A DNA stretch of 49,407 bases from Sphingobacteriales bacterium (GTDB taxonomy: Bacteria; Bacteroidota; Bacteroidia; Chitinophagales; Chitinophagaceae). Where the stretch lies: NCBI GenBank assembly GCA_004295245.1, contig REAR01000070.1, positions 1 through 49,407 of the forward strand, given 5' to 3'. A model generated the notes under the pieces. It saw nothing but the letters and a program-made list of their open reading frames with translations, ran no database searches and was not told where the DNA came from. A program made the position numbers and the translations under genes. Shown in pieces: positions 8,904 to 18,094 of this stretch (positions are counted from its first letter, which is position 1; each line of letters starts with the position of its first letter).

Positions 8904-9545
8904 ATGATAAAGTTGTTTATTGTTGAAGATCAGGAAATTTACCTGGAAGGGTTATGCCTCTTGTTGCAAAAAGACGCGGCTATTGAAATAACCGGCACAG
9001 CTGGCAAAGCAGCTGATGTGTTGGCGGTATTACAAGAAAAAGATATAGATGTTCTTATGCTGGATGTGCACCTGCCAGACATGCCTGAAGAGGAGCTGCT
9101 TAAGAAAATAAGAGCCATAAAGCCCCATCAGAAAGTGGTTTACCTAACCATGATGCGAGGCACCCGCTACATTCATAAATTATTAAAACACAATATTCAG
9201 GGCTACGTGTTAAAGAGTGCCGCTATTAATGAATTAATGGAAGCCATTAAAACGGTAGCCAGCGGGGGTACTTATTACAGTAAAGAAATTGATGTTATTA
9301 CCGATGATGATTTTAGAAGTACCGTTACCGTAGAATCTCATAAAGTATCCGAAATACTTTCTAAACGTGAAATTGAGATTTTAAAACTGGTATGCAAAGA
9401 ATACAGTAATGCAGCCATTGCCGAAAAACTTTTTTTAAGCGTAAGTACCGTAGAAACGCATCGCAAAAACCTGATCGCAAAATTAGGAGTTAGCAATACC
9501 GTTGGCTTGGTTAAATTTGCACTTAAAAACAACCTGATTGAATAA
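8904..9545 (+). CDS. LuxR-type two-component response regulator
   Basis: A 213-residue NarL/FixJ-type regulator. The receiver domain covers residues 1-120, with acidic pocket Glu8-Asp9, phospho-acceptor Asp54 in MLDVHLPD, Thr in YLTMMRGTR and Lys in YVLKSA. The LuxR helix-turn-helix covers residues about 148-205, with LSKREIEILKLVCKEYSN and STVETHRKNLIAKLGV. The next gene, a histidine kinase, starts inside its last codons (8-bp overlap), so the two are translationally coupled and very likely form one signalling pair. No target genes are evident. A -7 type promoter element lies 34 nt upstream. Confidence 0.93.
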   Translation: MIKLFIVEDQEIYLEGLCLLLQKDAAIEITGTAGKAADVLAVLQEKDIDVLMLDVHLPDMPEEELLKKIRAIKPHQKVVYLTMMRGTRYIHKLLKHNIQGYVLKSAAINELMEAIKTVASGGTYYSKEIDVITDDDFRSTVTVESHKVSEILSKREIEILKLVCKEYSNAAIAEKLFLSVSTVETHRKNLIAKLGVSNTVGLVKFALKNNLIE

Positions 9546-11394
9546 AACCTTAATATACTTTTTTCATTCCCTTTTTTTTCTATGCTTACTGTATCAGCCA
9601 ATATGTGCACAGGAAGCAGATACTACATTTCTAAAAAAATTATACGACCGTTGTCTTGATTTTGACGAAACCAAGGCCGACTCACTGGATTATTTTGCTG
9701 GCTTTATTGAAACTACCGGCACACAACTGAAGTTTAATAAAACAAAGGTATTAGCCTCCCGGCTACGGGGTATTGCCCAGGATTTACGTGGCAATTACGA
9801 TAAAGCCATCCCTTTTTACCTGCAAAGCCTGGAAGAGGCAAAAAAGCTAAACGATTATAATTATGAAGGTGCTGCTATAAATGATCTGGCGTTTGTATAC
9901 GTAAATACCAAACAGCCGGTAAAAGCCAAGCAAATGTATTTACAGGCGGCAAGGCTTTCTATGAAAGAAAATAGTGTGAGTGCTGTTTTTAATGCCTTAA
10001 GTAATTTGGGTGCTATCTATAATGAGCTGGGGCAACCAGACAGTGCACTTATTTTTTTAAAAGAAGCGCTGAAGTACGGAAAACCATTTGCCGCTGAATT
10101 GAATATTGGCAGCGTTTACAATAACACTGGTAATGTATATTTTAAGAAAAAAGAGTATGCTAAAGCCATTGAATACTTTACACAAAACCTGCTACTGCAG
10201 CAACAACTCAGCAATCCGTCAGAGATATGGATATCGTACCTGAACCTGGCCGATGCCTACGTAGAATTAAAGAAATTTGACAGCTCTTTTTTGTATGCTA
10301 ACAAAGCGTTGCAACTGGCAAAAGCCTTGCAGTCAAAAGCAAAAGAAGCCGATAGCTATGGCATTCTCTCTAAGCATTATTTTGCCAAAAACGATTTTAA
10401 GCAGGCCTACACCTATAAAGAACGCTGGTACACATTAGATACCAGTATGGTTAATGAAGGTACTAATACAACCATTGCTCAACTGCAAGAACGATTTAAC
10501 GCGGTTGAAAGAGACCGGCAAAACCAACTCTTGTCTGTAAACATAGAAAAGGAAAAACTGCGCAGCCGCATTATTACACTGTTAGCCCTTGCTTTTTGCC
10601 TGGTAGCAATGGTAGTGGCTGTTTTTTTACTACAAAAAAGAAGAGCCAATAAGCGGTTGCAGCAGCAAAACGATTTGATACGTCGCCAAAACGATAAACT
10701 GGCTGAGCTGAATTTTGAAAAAAACTCACTCATTAGCATTGTTTCTCACGATTTAAGCAGCCCCTTTACGGCTATTAAAATGTGGAGTCAGTTACTGGAT
10801 GATGAAAATGCGGTTGCTTTGGCCCCCGATCAGCAAAAAGCTATTAACCGCATTAAAGAAGCCACAACAAAAGGAGAGCAACTAATAAGAAACATATTAG
10901 ATGTAGAAAAAGCCGGCACCAATTTACAAAAACTAGCGCTTGAAAATTTGGATGTGAAGTTTATTGCAGAATCGGTTATTACAGACTTTGCGCCAGCCGC
11001 CAAAGGCAAAGCCATTAACCTGTTTTTTGAAACCAACGAAAAGCAGGTATTTATTGTAAGCGACCGCAACCTGGTAAGCCGTATCTTAGAAAACCTGGTA
11101 TCTAACGCCATTAAATACACCCCACAGGGCAAAAATATATGGCTGCAACTGGCAACCGATGCAGATGCAGTGCATATTAAAGTAAAAGATGAAGGAGTAG
11201 GTATTGACAAAGACGAATTGCCTTACCTTTTTTCAAAATACAGCAACATCTCTTCTAAACCTACAGGCGGCGAACCTTCCACTGGCCTGGGTCTTTCAAT
11301 AGTAAAGCGGCTGGTGAGCGAACTGAATGGCTCTATCTTTTGCGAAAGCGAATTGGGTAAAGGCTCGGTTTTTACCGTCATCCTAAAAAAATAA
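9538..11394 (+). CDS. TPR-containing sensor histidine kinase
   Basis: A 618-residue membrane kinase partnering the upstream response regulator. Order: signal peptide (1-25, ending PICAQ), a periplasmic array of tetratricopeptide repeats (about 60-300, e.g. GNVYFKKKEYAKAIEYF), a membrane segment (about 343-362), a short coiled coil, then HisKA with phospho-acceptor His404 in SIVSHDLSSPF, and HATPase_c with N box ENLVSNAIKYTP, G1 DEGVGI and G2 TGLGLSIVKRL. The start is TTG at 9538. No ATG is available that keeps the signal peptide, and the codon overlaps the end of the regulator gene. The stimulus is unknown. Periplasmic TPR sensors of this kind are common in Bacteroidota. Confidence 0.92.
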   Translation: MNKTLIYFFHSLFFLCLLYQPICAQEADTTFLKKLYDRCLDFDETKADSLDYFAGFIETTGTQLKFNKTKVLASRLRGIAQDLRGNYDKAIPFYLQSLEEAKKLNDYNYEGAAINDLAFVYVNTKQPVKAKQMYLQAARLSMKENSVSAVFNALSNLGAIYNELGQPDSALIFLKEALKYGKPFAAELNIGSVYNNTGNVYFKKKEYAKAIEYFTQNLLLQQQLSNPSEIWISYLNLADAYVELKKFDSSFLYANKALQLAKALQSKAKEADSYGILSKHYFAKNDFKQAYTYKERWYTLDTSMVNEGTNTTIAQLQERFNAVERDRQNQLLSVNIEKEKLRSRIITLLALAFCLVAMVVAVFLLQKRRANKRLQQQNDLIRRQNDKLAELNFEKNSLISIVSHDLSSPFTAIKMWSQLLDDENAVALAPDQQKAINRIKEATTKGEQLIRNILDVEKAGTNLQKLALENLDVKFIAESVITDFAPAAKGKAINLFFETNEKQVFIVSDRNLVSRILENLVSNAIKYTPQGKNIWLQLATDADAVHIKVKDEGVGIDKDELPYLFSKYSNISSKPTGGEPSTGLGLSIVKRLVSELNGSIFCESELGKGSVFTVILKK

Positions 11395-11404
11395 ATTAAT
11401 TTTT

Positions 11405-11564
11405 ATAGCCAGCAATAGAATATTATTCAGCAGCCGTTGCGTCGCACCCTTCAGCATTTGAAATTTGATGTTTCTGATTTGAAATTTAAAATTGCAAATT
11501 AGAAATACTACAGCTGAAGTGTGCGACGCAACGGCTGCTGCTATGCGTGCAAATGCCCGGCACC
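11405..11564. repeat. Palindromic intergenic element, copy 3 (best preserved core)
   Basis: Arms of 28 bp (11428-11455 and 11513-11540) pair with one mismatch, beginning CAGCAGCCGTTGCGTCGCAC. The outer part starts at AGCCAGCAATAG (11405) and ends at AATGCCCGGCACC. The centre contains ATTTGATGTTTCTGAT, which is found in reverse orientation in the copy at 40918. Confidence 0.88.
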
Positions 11565-11597
11565 AAAAAAAGAAAGAGGTTGTATTTGAAATATCTA

Positions 11598-11605
11598 TAC
11601 ATTTG
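11598..11605 (+). promoter_or_regulatory. Candidate -7 promoter element (TACATTTG)
   Basis: Exact TAnnTTTG match 21 nt before ATG 11627. It directly follows the palindromic element. A GTTG at 11579-11582 is closer than the usual -33 spacing. Confidence 0.35.
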
Positions 11606-11626
11606 CAACGTAGTTTCATAAACTGA

Positions 11627-11962
11627 ATGCAGCAAAAACGCATCATATCATTTATAAGTGCCTTGTGGCTGTTGCTGGTGTTTACTTTAAGTATAGCACC
11701 CAAAAAGTATTTGCACGATGTGTTTAGCAACCACGGAGACAGTTGTATTAACCTAACTGCTGAAAAGAACACTACGGTTGGCAGTTTTAAAACAAATTGC
11801 GATGTAAGTAACCAGGTTGCAACAGTTCCTTTTTTATTAATTAGTAATCAATATACCGTTTTGTTGCCGGCATTTTCTGCTGAACAAAACACTCCGTTCT
11901 TATACTACTGTTTTTCTACCCTGCAGTACAACTACGCTCTAAGAGGTCCACCTGCTGTTTAA
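11627..11962 (+). CDS. Small exported protein preceding TonB receptor
   Basis: A 111-residue protein of unknown function. Residues 5-24 are a hydrophobic segment (IISFISALWLLLVFTLSIAP) that could be a signal peptide or an N-terminal anchor. The rest holds three cysteines (in DSCINLT, TNCDVS and YYCFST) and ends in ALRGPPAV. Small proteins with this plan, a signal-like start, sparse Cys or His and a terminal RGPP/QPP motif, often sit directly before TonB-dependent receptors in Bacteroidota. That is recollection, not a search result. The receptor gene begins 68 nt downstream and a -7 type promoter lies 21 nt upstream, so the pair probably forms one operon. Confidence 0.6.
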   Translation: MQQKRIISFISALWLLLVFTLSIAPKKYLHDVFSNHGDSCINLTAEKNTTVGSFKTNCDVSNQVATVPFLLISNQYTVLLPAFSAEQNTPFLYYCFSTLQYNYALRGPPAV

Positions 11963-12030
11963 TTTTTTTTAGTTTATTAAGGGCTTGCAGCCCGTTATTT
12001 ATTTTATCAGGTGTACTTTAAATTTTTACA

Positions 12031-14478
12031 ATGAAGTCGTATTTATTTATTGCTTTTGCTATTGCAGGGATGTTGCCAGTTTTAGTAAAATCGCAAAATT
12101 TTAAAACAGCAGATGCTGTTGTTGTTTTACCGGTTAAAGTGGTTATTAGTGGTAAGGTTGCCGATGCCAAAACCAGTCTTCCATTGGCAGGCGCCAGCAT
12201 TTATTTCCCCGATTTAAAATTGGGCACCACTACTAATAGTGAGGGTTATTACAAACTGCAACATATTTCTCAGGGCCGTCATTTAATAGAAATAAGTTAT
12301 ACCGGTTATGCATCCATAATAGAATCAATAGATATTGTTACCGATACGGAAAAGAATTTTGAGCTGCGTACAACCTATGCAGAAAGGGAAGCTGTTACAG
12401 TAACGGGCGTTTCTTCGGCCACTTCAGTAAAAAGGGCTTCTATTCCGGTTAGTATTCTAAAGAAAGAAGAATTGTTGAGGGGTGTTTCCACCAATTTAAT
12501 AGATGCATTAGCAAAAACACCGGGTGTATCACAAATAGGAACAGGGCCGGCAGTATCCAAACCTTCCATTCGCGGCTTGGGTTACAACAGGGTAGTGGTG
12601 GTAAATGATGGAATACGCCAGGAAGGACAGCAATGGGGCGATGAGCACGGTATTGAAATAGACGAATACAGTGTAAGTAAAGCAGAAATATTAAAAGGGC
12701 CCGCTTCATTAATGTATGGCAGCGATGCATTGGCTGGTGTAATAAATATTATTTCGCTGTTGCCAGAAGCTGCTGCCACTGTTAAAGGAAATCTATTCAG
12801 CACTTATCAAACCAATAACCGGCAGCGGGGGTTGCATGCCACTATTGGCGGTAATAAAAATGGTTACATATGGGGTGGCTATGCATCGTATAAAGCTGCG
12901 GCAGATTATAAAAATAAATACGATGGCTATGTGTTTAACTCAAAATTTTATGAAAAGAATATTGGTTTTTATACCGGCCTGCATAAAAGTTGGGGCTATA
13001 GTCATTTATATTTTACAAGCTTCAATCAAAACTTGGGTTTAATAGAAGGAGAGCGGGATGCTGCCACCGGCCAGTTTTTAAAACTGATTAATAATAATGG
13101 CAACGAAGAAGAAGTAATTGCCACCGGAAATGATTTTACAAGCATCAATCCATTTACCCCGCACCAAAAAATTAAGCACACCAAACTGGTAAGCGATAAT
13201 AGCTTTAAGTTGGGTAGCAGCCGGCTTACCGCTACCCTTGGCTACCAGCGCAACCAGCGCAAAGAGTTTGGTAACGTACTTGAGTTGAACGAGACGGAAT
13301 TGTTTTTTGATTTGGCCACCATTAGCTATAATATAAAACTGCACCTGGCAGAAAAAAATAAATGGAAAACCGCCATTGGTGTTAATGGTATGCAGCAAAC
13401 CAATACTAATAAAGGCGCGGAAGCATTAATACCCGATTATACTTTATTTGACGCCGGCATTTTTGTGGTTACCCAAAAAAGTATTGATAAAATAACCTTC
13501 AGTGCCGGCGCACGTGCAGATAACAGAACTATTGCTGCAAAAGAATACAGAGAAGGGAATGATGTGAAATTTGAAGCGTTTAATAAAGCCTTTGCCAATA
13601 TTTCTGCAAGCACAGGTATTAGTTATGAAGTTAGTAAGACCGTAACACTTAAGGCAAATCTGGCACGGGGCTTTAGGGCACCCAGCTTACCAGAATTAGC
13701 CAGTAACGGGGCACACGAAGGCACTAATCGCTACGAGTACGGAAACCGGCAGTTAAAATCTGAAACCAGTTGGCAGTCCGATGCAGGAATTGAAATGGCG
13801 AACGAGCATATTTCTTTTACCGCTAATTTTTTTCTGAATGCAATTAATAATTTTATTTATTACAGTAAACTTGGCGCTGCAGCCGGAGGAGATTCTATAG
13901 TAACAGATGGGGGAGAAGATTTTTTTGCATTTGAATACAAGCAGCAAAATGCAAAGTTGTATGGGGTAGAGTTTAATTTTGATATTCATCCACACCCATT
14001 GGATTGGCTGCATGTGGAAAATACTTTTTCTTATGTACGCGGCATACTCAACAAGCCGGAAGATGGAAGCAAAAACCTGCCATTCATTCCGGCGCCAAGA
14101 TTAATTAACAGAGTAAAGGCTGTGCTATTAAGCAAAAGCAAAACTATTGTAAATGCATATATGCAAGTAGAGGCGGATAACAACTTTGCACAAAACAATC
14201 CATTTGCAGGGTATAATACAGAAACGGCCACACCTGCTTTTACATTATTAAATGTAGGTGCAGGTTTTATGTTGCAGGCAAAACAAAAAGTGGTTTGTAG
14301 TATTTACTTTGCTGGAAATAATATTACAGATGTGGCTTATCAAAATCATTTAAGCCGGTTAAAATATACTGCCGTAAATGATGTAACACAAAGAGCCGGC
14401 GTGTTTAATATGGGCCGCAATTTTAGCATTAAGTTATTAGTGCCATTTAATTTTACAAATGCAACACACCATAAGTAA
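12031..14478 (+). CDS. TonB-dependent receptor, possibly for metal
   Basis: An 815-residue outer-membrane transporter. Order: signal peptide (1-21), a CarboxypepD_reg-like Ig domain (about 35-110; VISGKVADAKTSLPLAGASI), a plug domain (about 130-235; IDALAKTPGVSQIGTG, then NDGIRQEGQQWGDEHG), and a 22-stranded barrel ending in FSIKLLVPFNF. The barrel segment RAPSLPELASNGAHEGTNRY with its nearby His residues resembles ZnuD-type zinc or heme receptors, so metal uptake is plausible but not shown. Energy would come from an ExbB/ExbD/TonB system such as the one at 44-47 kb. It follows the small exported protein and is closed by a good terminator. Confidence 0.88.
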   Translation: MKSYLFIAFAIAGMLPVLVKSQNFKTADAVVVLPVKVVISGKVADAKTSLPLAGASIYFPDLKLGTTTNSEGYYKLQHISQGRHLIEISYTGYASIIESIDIVTDTEKNFELRTTYAEREAVTVTGVSSATSVKRASIPVSILKKEELLRGVSTNLIDALAKTPGVSQIGTGPAVSKPSIRGLGYNRVVVVNDGIRQEGQQWGDEHGIEIDEYSVSKAEILKGPASLMYGSDALAGVINIISLLPEAAATVKGNLFSTYQTNNRQRGLHATIGGNKNGYIWGGYASYKAAADYKNKYDGYVFNSKFYEKNIGFYTGLHKSWGYSHLYFTSFNQNLGLIEGERDAATGQFLKLINNNGNEEEVIATGNDFTSINPFTPHQKIKHTKLVSDNSFKLGSSRLTATLGYQRNQRKEFGNVLELNETELFFDLATISYNIKLHLAEKNKWKTAIGVNGMQQTNTNKGAEALIPDYTLFDAGIFVVTQKSIDKITFSAGARADNRTIAAKEYREGNDVKFEAFNKAFANISASTGISYEVSKTVTLKANLARGFRAPSLPELASNGAHEGTNRYEYGNRQLKSETSWQSDAGIEMANEHISFTANFFLNAINNFIYYSKLGAAAGGDSIVTDGGEDFFAFEYKQQNAKLYGVEFNFDIHPHPLDWLHVENTFSYVRGILNKPEDGSKNLPFIPAPRLINRVKAVLLSKSKTIVNAYMQVEADNNFAQNNPFAGYNTETATPAFTLLNVGAGFMLQAKQKVVCSIYFAGNNITDVAYQNHLSRLKYTAVNDVTQRAGVFNMGRNFSIKLLVPFNFTNATHHK

Positions 14479-14530
14479 TAAAATAAATTTAAGGGTTTAT
14501 CGTTATATATGCACTACTAACCCTTTCTAA

Positions 14531-14568
14531 TAAAAAAAATCCCTGCCAATGGCGGGGATTTTTTTTAT
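14531..14568 (+). terminator. Terminator after TonB receptor
   Basis: A 10-bp stem AATCCCTGCC / GGCGGGGATT (one G-U pair) is followed by eight T and preceded by an A tract, so it may act in both directions. Confidence 0.85.
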
Positions 14569-14570
14569 TA

Positions 14571-14641
14571 GGTTACCAGCAGTTAGCTACTATTAAGCAT
14601 CGTTGCGTCGCACCTGTTAACAGTAAAGCACTGCGCAACGG
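14571..14641. repeat. Palindromic intergenic element, copy 4 (shortened)
   Basis: The left outer end GGTTACCAGCAG (14571) leads to the core arm GTTGCGTCGCAC (14602-14613). The right arm survives only as CTGCGCAACG (14631-14640) with bases missing. It directly abuts the terminator on its left. Confidence 0.75.
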
Positions 14642-14681
14642 TTTATATAATTATAGTTAATTTGCAATAAAGCAACATACA

Positions 14682-15134
14682 ATGGAGATTACAATTAATA
14701 CACCTGCCTTGCTATTTCCTGCCATCAGTTTATTAATGCTGGCATTTACCAACCGGTTTCTGGCTTTGGCAAATCTCATTCGTAACCTTCACGAGAAATA
14801 CAAACTGCAATCAGATAAAACCGTATTGCTTCAGCAAATTAAAAACCTGCGGTTAAGGTTACGCTTAATCCGCTCTATGCAATGGTTTGGCATCTTCAGC
14901 CTTTTTTTGTGTGTGCTAAGTATGTTTTTTATTTATGAGCAACTTACTATAGCAGCCGGCATCAGCTTTGCCGCCAGCCTTGTTTGTATGTTGGTATCGC
15001 TTTTTATTTCTTTATCAGAAATACAAATAAGTACCCGTGCTTTAGAAATAGAGTTAAGCGATATGGAGTTGGAAGATACCAACGCCATTATGGATTATTT
15101 TAAAAGTGGCCTTACAAAAAAAGAGAAAGACTAA
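14682..15134 (+). CDS. DUF2721 family membrane protein
   Basis: A 150-residue protein with three predicted membrane segments: about 8-30 (ALLFPAISLLMLAFTNRFLA), 67-85 and 90-112. Between the first and second lies a basic stretch with NLHEKYKLQSDKTVLLQQI. This layout and the N-terminal PALLFPAISLLMLAFTNRF motif match DUF2721, a family of uncharacterised inner-membrane proteins. It is a single gene, convergent with the ABC exporter; the stop codons are 6 bp apart and no terminator hairpin lies between them. Function unknown. Confidence 0.75.
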   Translation: MEITINTPALLFPAISLLMLAFTNRFLALANLIRNLHEKYKLQSDKTVLLQQIKNLRLRLRLIRSMQWFGIFSLFLCVLSMFFIYEQLTIAAGISFAASLVCMLVSLFISLSEIQISTRALEIELSDMELEDTNAIMDYFKSGLTKKEKD

Positions 15135-15140
15135 CTTGTT

Positions 15141-16976
15141 TTAAGCAATCTTCAGACTTTTTCTTTCTCCTATCTGCTGGCGCCACATGGCATAGTACAA
15201 GCCTTTTTCATCTAACAAAGCCTCATGGGTGCCGGTTTCAATTACGCTGCCCTTTTCCAATACAAAAATTCTATCGGCATGCATAATAGTGCTTAACCGG
15301 TGGGCTATTAAAATTGTTATTTGGTTTTGCTGGCTCGATACATCTTTTATAGTAGTAGTTATTTCTTCCTCGGTTAATGAATCTAGCGCAGAAGTAGCTT
15401 CGTCAAAAATAAGCAACTTGGGTTTGCGTAATAATGCACGGGCAATAGATAAACGTTGTTTTTCTCCGCCACTCAATTTAAGTCCGCCCTCGCCAATCAT
15501 CGTATCCACTCCCTTTTCAGCTCTATCTAATAAATTGTTACACGATGCTTTTGTAAGCACATCATTTATTTCTGCATCCGTAGCTACAGGGTTTACAAAT
15601 AGCAGGTTTTCTTTTATAGTGCCGGCAAACAATTGTGTGTCTTGTGTAACAAAACCAATCTGGTTTCGCAGGTCTTCAAAACTAATTTCGTTTTCATCCA
15701 TACCATTATATAAAATAGAGCCTTGCTGTGGGCGGTATAAACCTACTAGCAGTTTCATAAGGGTAGACTTGCCGGAACCCGACGGGCCAACAAAGGCAAT
15801 GGTTTGACCAGTGCTTACATCAAAACTAATATTCTCAATAGCGTTTTGCTGGGCTGTTTTGTGTTTGAAAGCTATATTTTTAAATGAAAGATTTTCAATA
15901 CTGCCTAAGTGTATTGGTTTTTCCGGGTGTTGTTCAGGCGCTTTTTGCATTAGCGTATGAAAATTGTTAAGGGATGCTTCTGCTTCTCGGTACGATAAAA
16001 TAATATTGCCAATTTCCTGCAATGGGCCAAAGATGAAGAAGGAATAGAAGGTAAGTGTCATTACTTCTCCGGCAGTTAATACACCCTTAAATACCAACCA
16101 TAATAATGTAAACATAATTACCTGTCGCAGCAGGTTCACAAAAGTGCCTTGTATAAAACTAAGGGTACGAATACTTTTTACTTTGCGTAGCTCCAGCCCC
16201 AGTATTTTATAGGTATTGTTATTTAAACGGTTTATTTCCTGTTCTGTTAGGCCAAGGCTTTTTACCAGTTCAATATTTCTTAAAGATTCTGTGGTGCTGC
16301 CCGCCAACGCTGTAGTTTCTTTTACAATATTTTTTTGAATGACTTTTATTTTTTTACTAAGCAAACTGGTAAGAAATGCCAATAAAAAGATGCCGCCAAA
16401 AAAAATAGGCATTATAGACCAGTGCAATTTAAACGAGTAGACAGATACAAACACCACCCCTACCAAAATACCAAACACCACGTTTATAAATGAAACAATA
16501 AAACGTTCGGTATCGGTTCTTACTTTAGACAGTACGGATAAGGTTTCACCGCTGCGCTGGTCTTCAAACTCTTGGTAAGGCAACTTCATAGAGTGTTGCA
16601 AGCCATCAGTAAATATTTTGGCGCCAAATTTTTGCACTACCACATTACTAAAATAATCCTGAAAGGCTTTTGCTATACGAGATACCATGGCCACACTTAT
16701 GAGCAAACCTAAGAAGCGTAGTACGCCCCATATAAATTCTGATTGTGTGCGGGGCCCTTCTTTAATAAATATTTTTTGCTGCACGGTCTTTCCGTTTTCA
16801 ATTATTTTTTGCACTTCATAATGCCCTTTTTCATAAGGATGCGTGGCATAGTTGTCAATTAACTGTCCAAAAAAATACGGATCCATCATAGAAAATACCT
16901 GATTAATGGTGGCTAATAACAAGGCCAGCCCAATTAACCATTTATAAGGCTTTAAATAGTGCAGTAATATTTTCAT
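15141..16976 (-). CDS. ABC exporter (fused permease-ATPase, MsbA type)
   Basis: A 611-residue half-transporter of the type that works as a homodimer to flip or export lipids, peptides or drugs across the inner membrane. The membrane domain (about 1-330) has six segments with a long insert after the first (about 35-80). The ATPase domain shows Walker A GPSGSGKST (about 394), Q-loop VTQDTQLF, signature LSGGEKQRLSIARALL, Walker B LLIFDEATSALD and the H-loop in LIAHRLST. All catalytic residues are present. The cargo cannot be told from sequence, and MsbA-like lipid export is only one option. It is transcribed alone. Confidence 0.9.
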   Translation of the reverse strand: MKILLHYLKPYKWLIGLALLLATINQVFSMMDPYFFGQLIDNYATHPYEKGHYEVQKIIENGKTVQQKIFIKEGPRTQSEFIWGVLRFLGLLISVAMVSRIAKAFQDYFSNVVVQKFGAKIFTDGLQHSMKLPYQEFEDQRSGETLSVLSKVRTDTERFIVSFINVVFGILVGVVFVSVYSFKLHWSIMPIFFGGIFLLAFLTSLLSKKIKVIQKNIVKETTALAGSTTESLRNIELVKSLGLTEQEINRLNNNTYKILGLELRKVKSIRTLSFIQGTFVNLLRQVIMFTLLWLVFKGVLTAGEVMTLTFYSFFIFGPLQEIGNIILSYREAEASLNNFHTLMQKAPEQHPEKPIHLGSIENLSFKNIAFKHKTAQQNAIENISFDVSTGQTIAFVGPSGSGKSTLMKLLVGLYRPQQGSILYNGMDENEISFEDLRNQIGFVTQDTQLFAGTIKENLLFVNPVATDAEINDVLTKASCNNLLDRAEKGVDTMIGEGGLKLSGGEKQRLSIARALLRKPKLLIFDEATSALDSLTEEEITTTIKDVSSQQNQITILIAHRLSTIMHADRIFVLEKGSVIETGTHEALLDEKGLYYAMWRQQIGERKSLKIA

Positions 16977-17150
16977 AATAGTTTAAAATAATAGCAGTGA
17001 GATAATAGAGGAAGGTGTTGCAACTTCAAATATTGTACAATTTCGGTAAAAATGACGAGATGGCAGCGGCTGTGGATCTTATATACAAACAAAAGCTATA
17101 GAGTAATAGTGTAAATGCCCTGGTTAGTGATGATAGTTGCAATGCCGCTG

Positions 17151-17202
17151 AAGGGTGCGACGCAACGCTGTAGCTATGAAATACAAAAGCCGGTTACAAA
17201 AT
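17151..17202. repeat. Palindromic intergenic element, copy 5 (right half)
   Basis: Core arm AAGGGTGCGACGCAAC (17151-17166) is followed by the usual outer sequence, ending AAAAGCCGGTTACAAAAT. No intact left arm is found. The outer end forms half of the adjacent terminator stem. Confidence 0.75.
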
Positions 17203-17213
17203 AACCGGCTTAA
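17185..17213 (-). terminator. Terminator built on the repeat's outer end
   Basis: AAGCCGGTTA (17187-17196) and TAACCGGCTT (17202-17211) form a perfect 10-bp stem with a 5-nt loop. In the minus direction it is followed by TTTTG. It lies 23 nt behind the stop of the beta-barrel gene at 17234. Confidence 0.7.
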
Positions 17214-17233
17214 TTAATAATATATTTAGTTTA

Positions 17234-17809
17234 TTAAAAACGAAAAGCGGCAAAAGGGCCTGCCATCCAAATTGGGTCTGCTGCCTTAGCAACTGTAAAA
17301 CGTGCGCCAAAAGATAAATTGTTTTCTAAATAATATTCATACTCTGCCAAAAATGAAAAACCAGATACACGGCCTTTGGCATCTTCCATAACCCAGGTGG
17401 GTTCTTTTGACTGTGGCAAATTAGTATTGGTATTATAAACCGGGTAAGACCGGCGGGTGTTGTAAAATGCAAAAGTATAACCACCGCCAATTTTTATGGC
17501 CTGCACCGCATCGGTATACGGCACAAATAACAAATTAAAATCTAATGTAGTGGCATTGGTATGTTCTTTAATAGTGCTGGTTCTTGGGTAACCGCTTGCC
17601 ATAATGCGTTTAACGCCAATACCGCCTTGCAGCCAGTTGCTCATTGGCAACGTATATTCTGTATAAACACCTAAGCCATTGAGGCCCGGAAAATCGTGCA
17701 CATACCCTGCACCTAAACGAAGGGCTCCATTCATTGTACTTACGGGAGATTCTTGTGCATGTGAGGTAATTGCGGCAGTAAGCGCCAGAAAGAGCAATAA
17801 TTTTCTCAT
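17234..17809 (-). CDS. Small outer-membrane beta-barrel protein, function unknown
   Basis: A 191-residue exported protein. Residues 1-18 are a signal peptide ending in SHAQ. The mature part has alternating strands (GALRLGAGYVHDF, GIGVKRIMA, AIKIGGGYTFAFY, NLSFGARFTVAK) and ends in AFRF, a terminal aromatic residue typical of BAM-inserted barrels. The size suggests an eight-stranded barrel similar to OmpA/OmpX-like or PorT-like proteins. I do not recognise a specific family. The gene stands alone, with a terminator behind it and a 285-bp gap in front shared with terC. Confidence 0.65.
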   Translation of the reverse strand: MRKLLLFLALTAAITSHAQESPVSTMNGALRLGAGYVHDFPGLNGLGVYTEYTLPMSNWLQGGIGVKRIMASGYPRTSTIKEHTNATTLDFNLLFVPYTDAVQAIKIGGGYTFAFYNTRRSYPVYNTNTNLPQSKEPTWVMEDAKGRVSGFSFLAEYEYYLENNLSFGARFTVAKAADPIWMAGPFAAFRF

Positions 17810-18067
17810 CGGTTTACGATTTTTTTTTTAGTTGACATAGTACGAAAAGCAACAGCCTCAGAAAATCTAGTACACGGGGTTTTTAAAAAAAAGTAGAGGT
17901 TAAATCAAATGCAGGAATTTTGTATATGCTTATAACTCTTAGCGAGGGTTAAAAATTGTGCCAGAAAAAGAAGTTTCGTAAAAGTCCTATACAGATTATT
18001 AAACCTTTTAACAAAACCGCCACTTTTGAAAGGCTTTTAAAAGCAAGCGCATTTTAAAGAAAGCCCC

Positions 18068-18075
18068 TATTTTTG
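18068..18075 (+). promoter_or_regulatory. Candidate -7 promoter element (TATTTTTG)
   Basis: Exact TAnnTTTG match 19 nt before the terC start. The nearest TTTG upstream (18025-18028) is too far for a standard -33 element. Confidence 0.35.
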
Positions 18076-18094
18076 CGCATCAATAGTTAGTATT

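Noticed and set aside
12449-12803. Minus-strand open frames opposite the TonB receptor
   Set aside because: They overlap the conserved plug domain on the other strand. No signal, motif or promoter.
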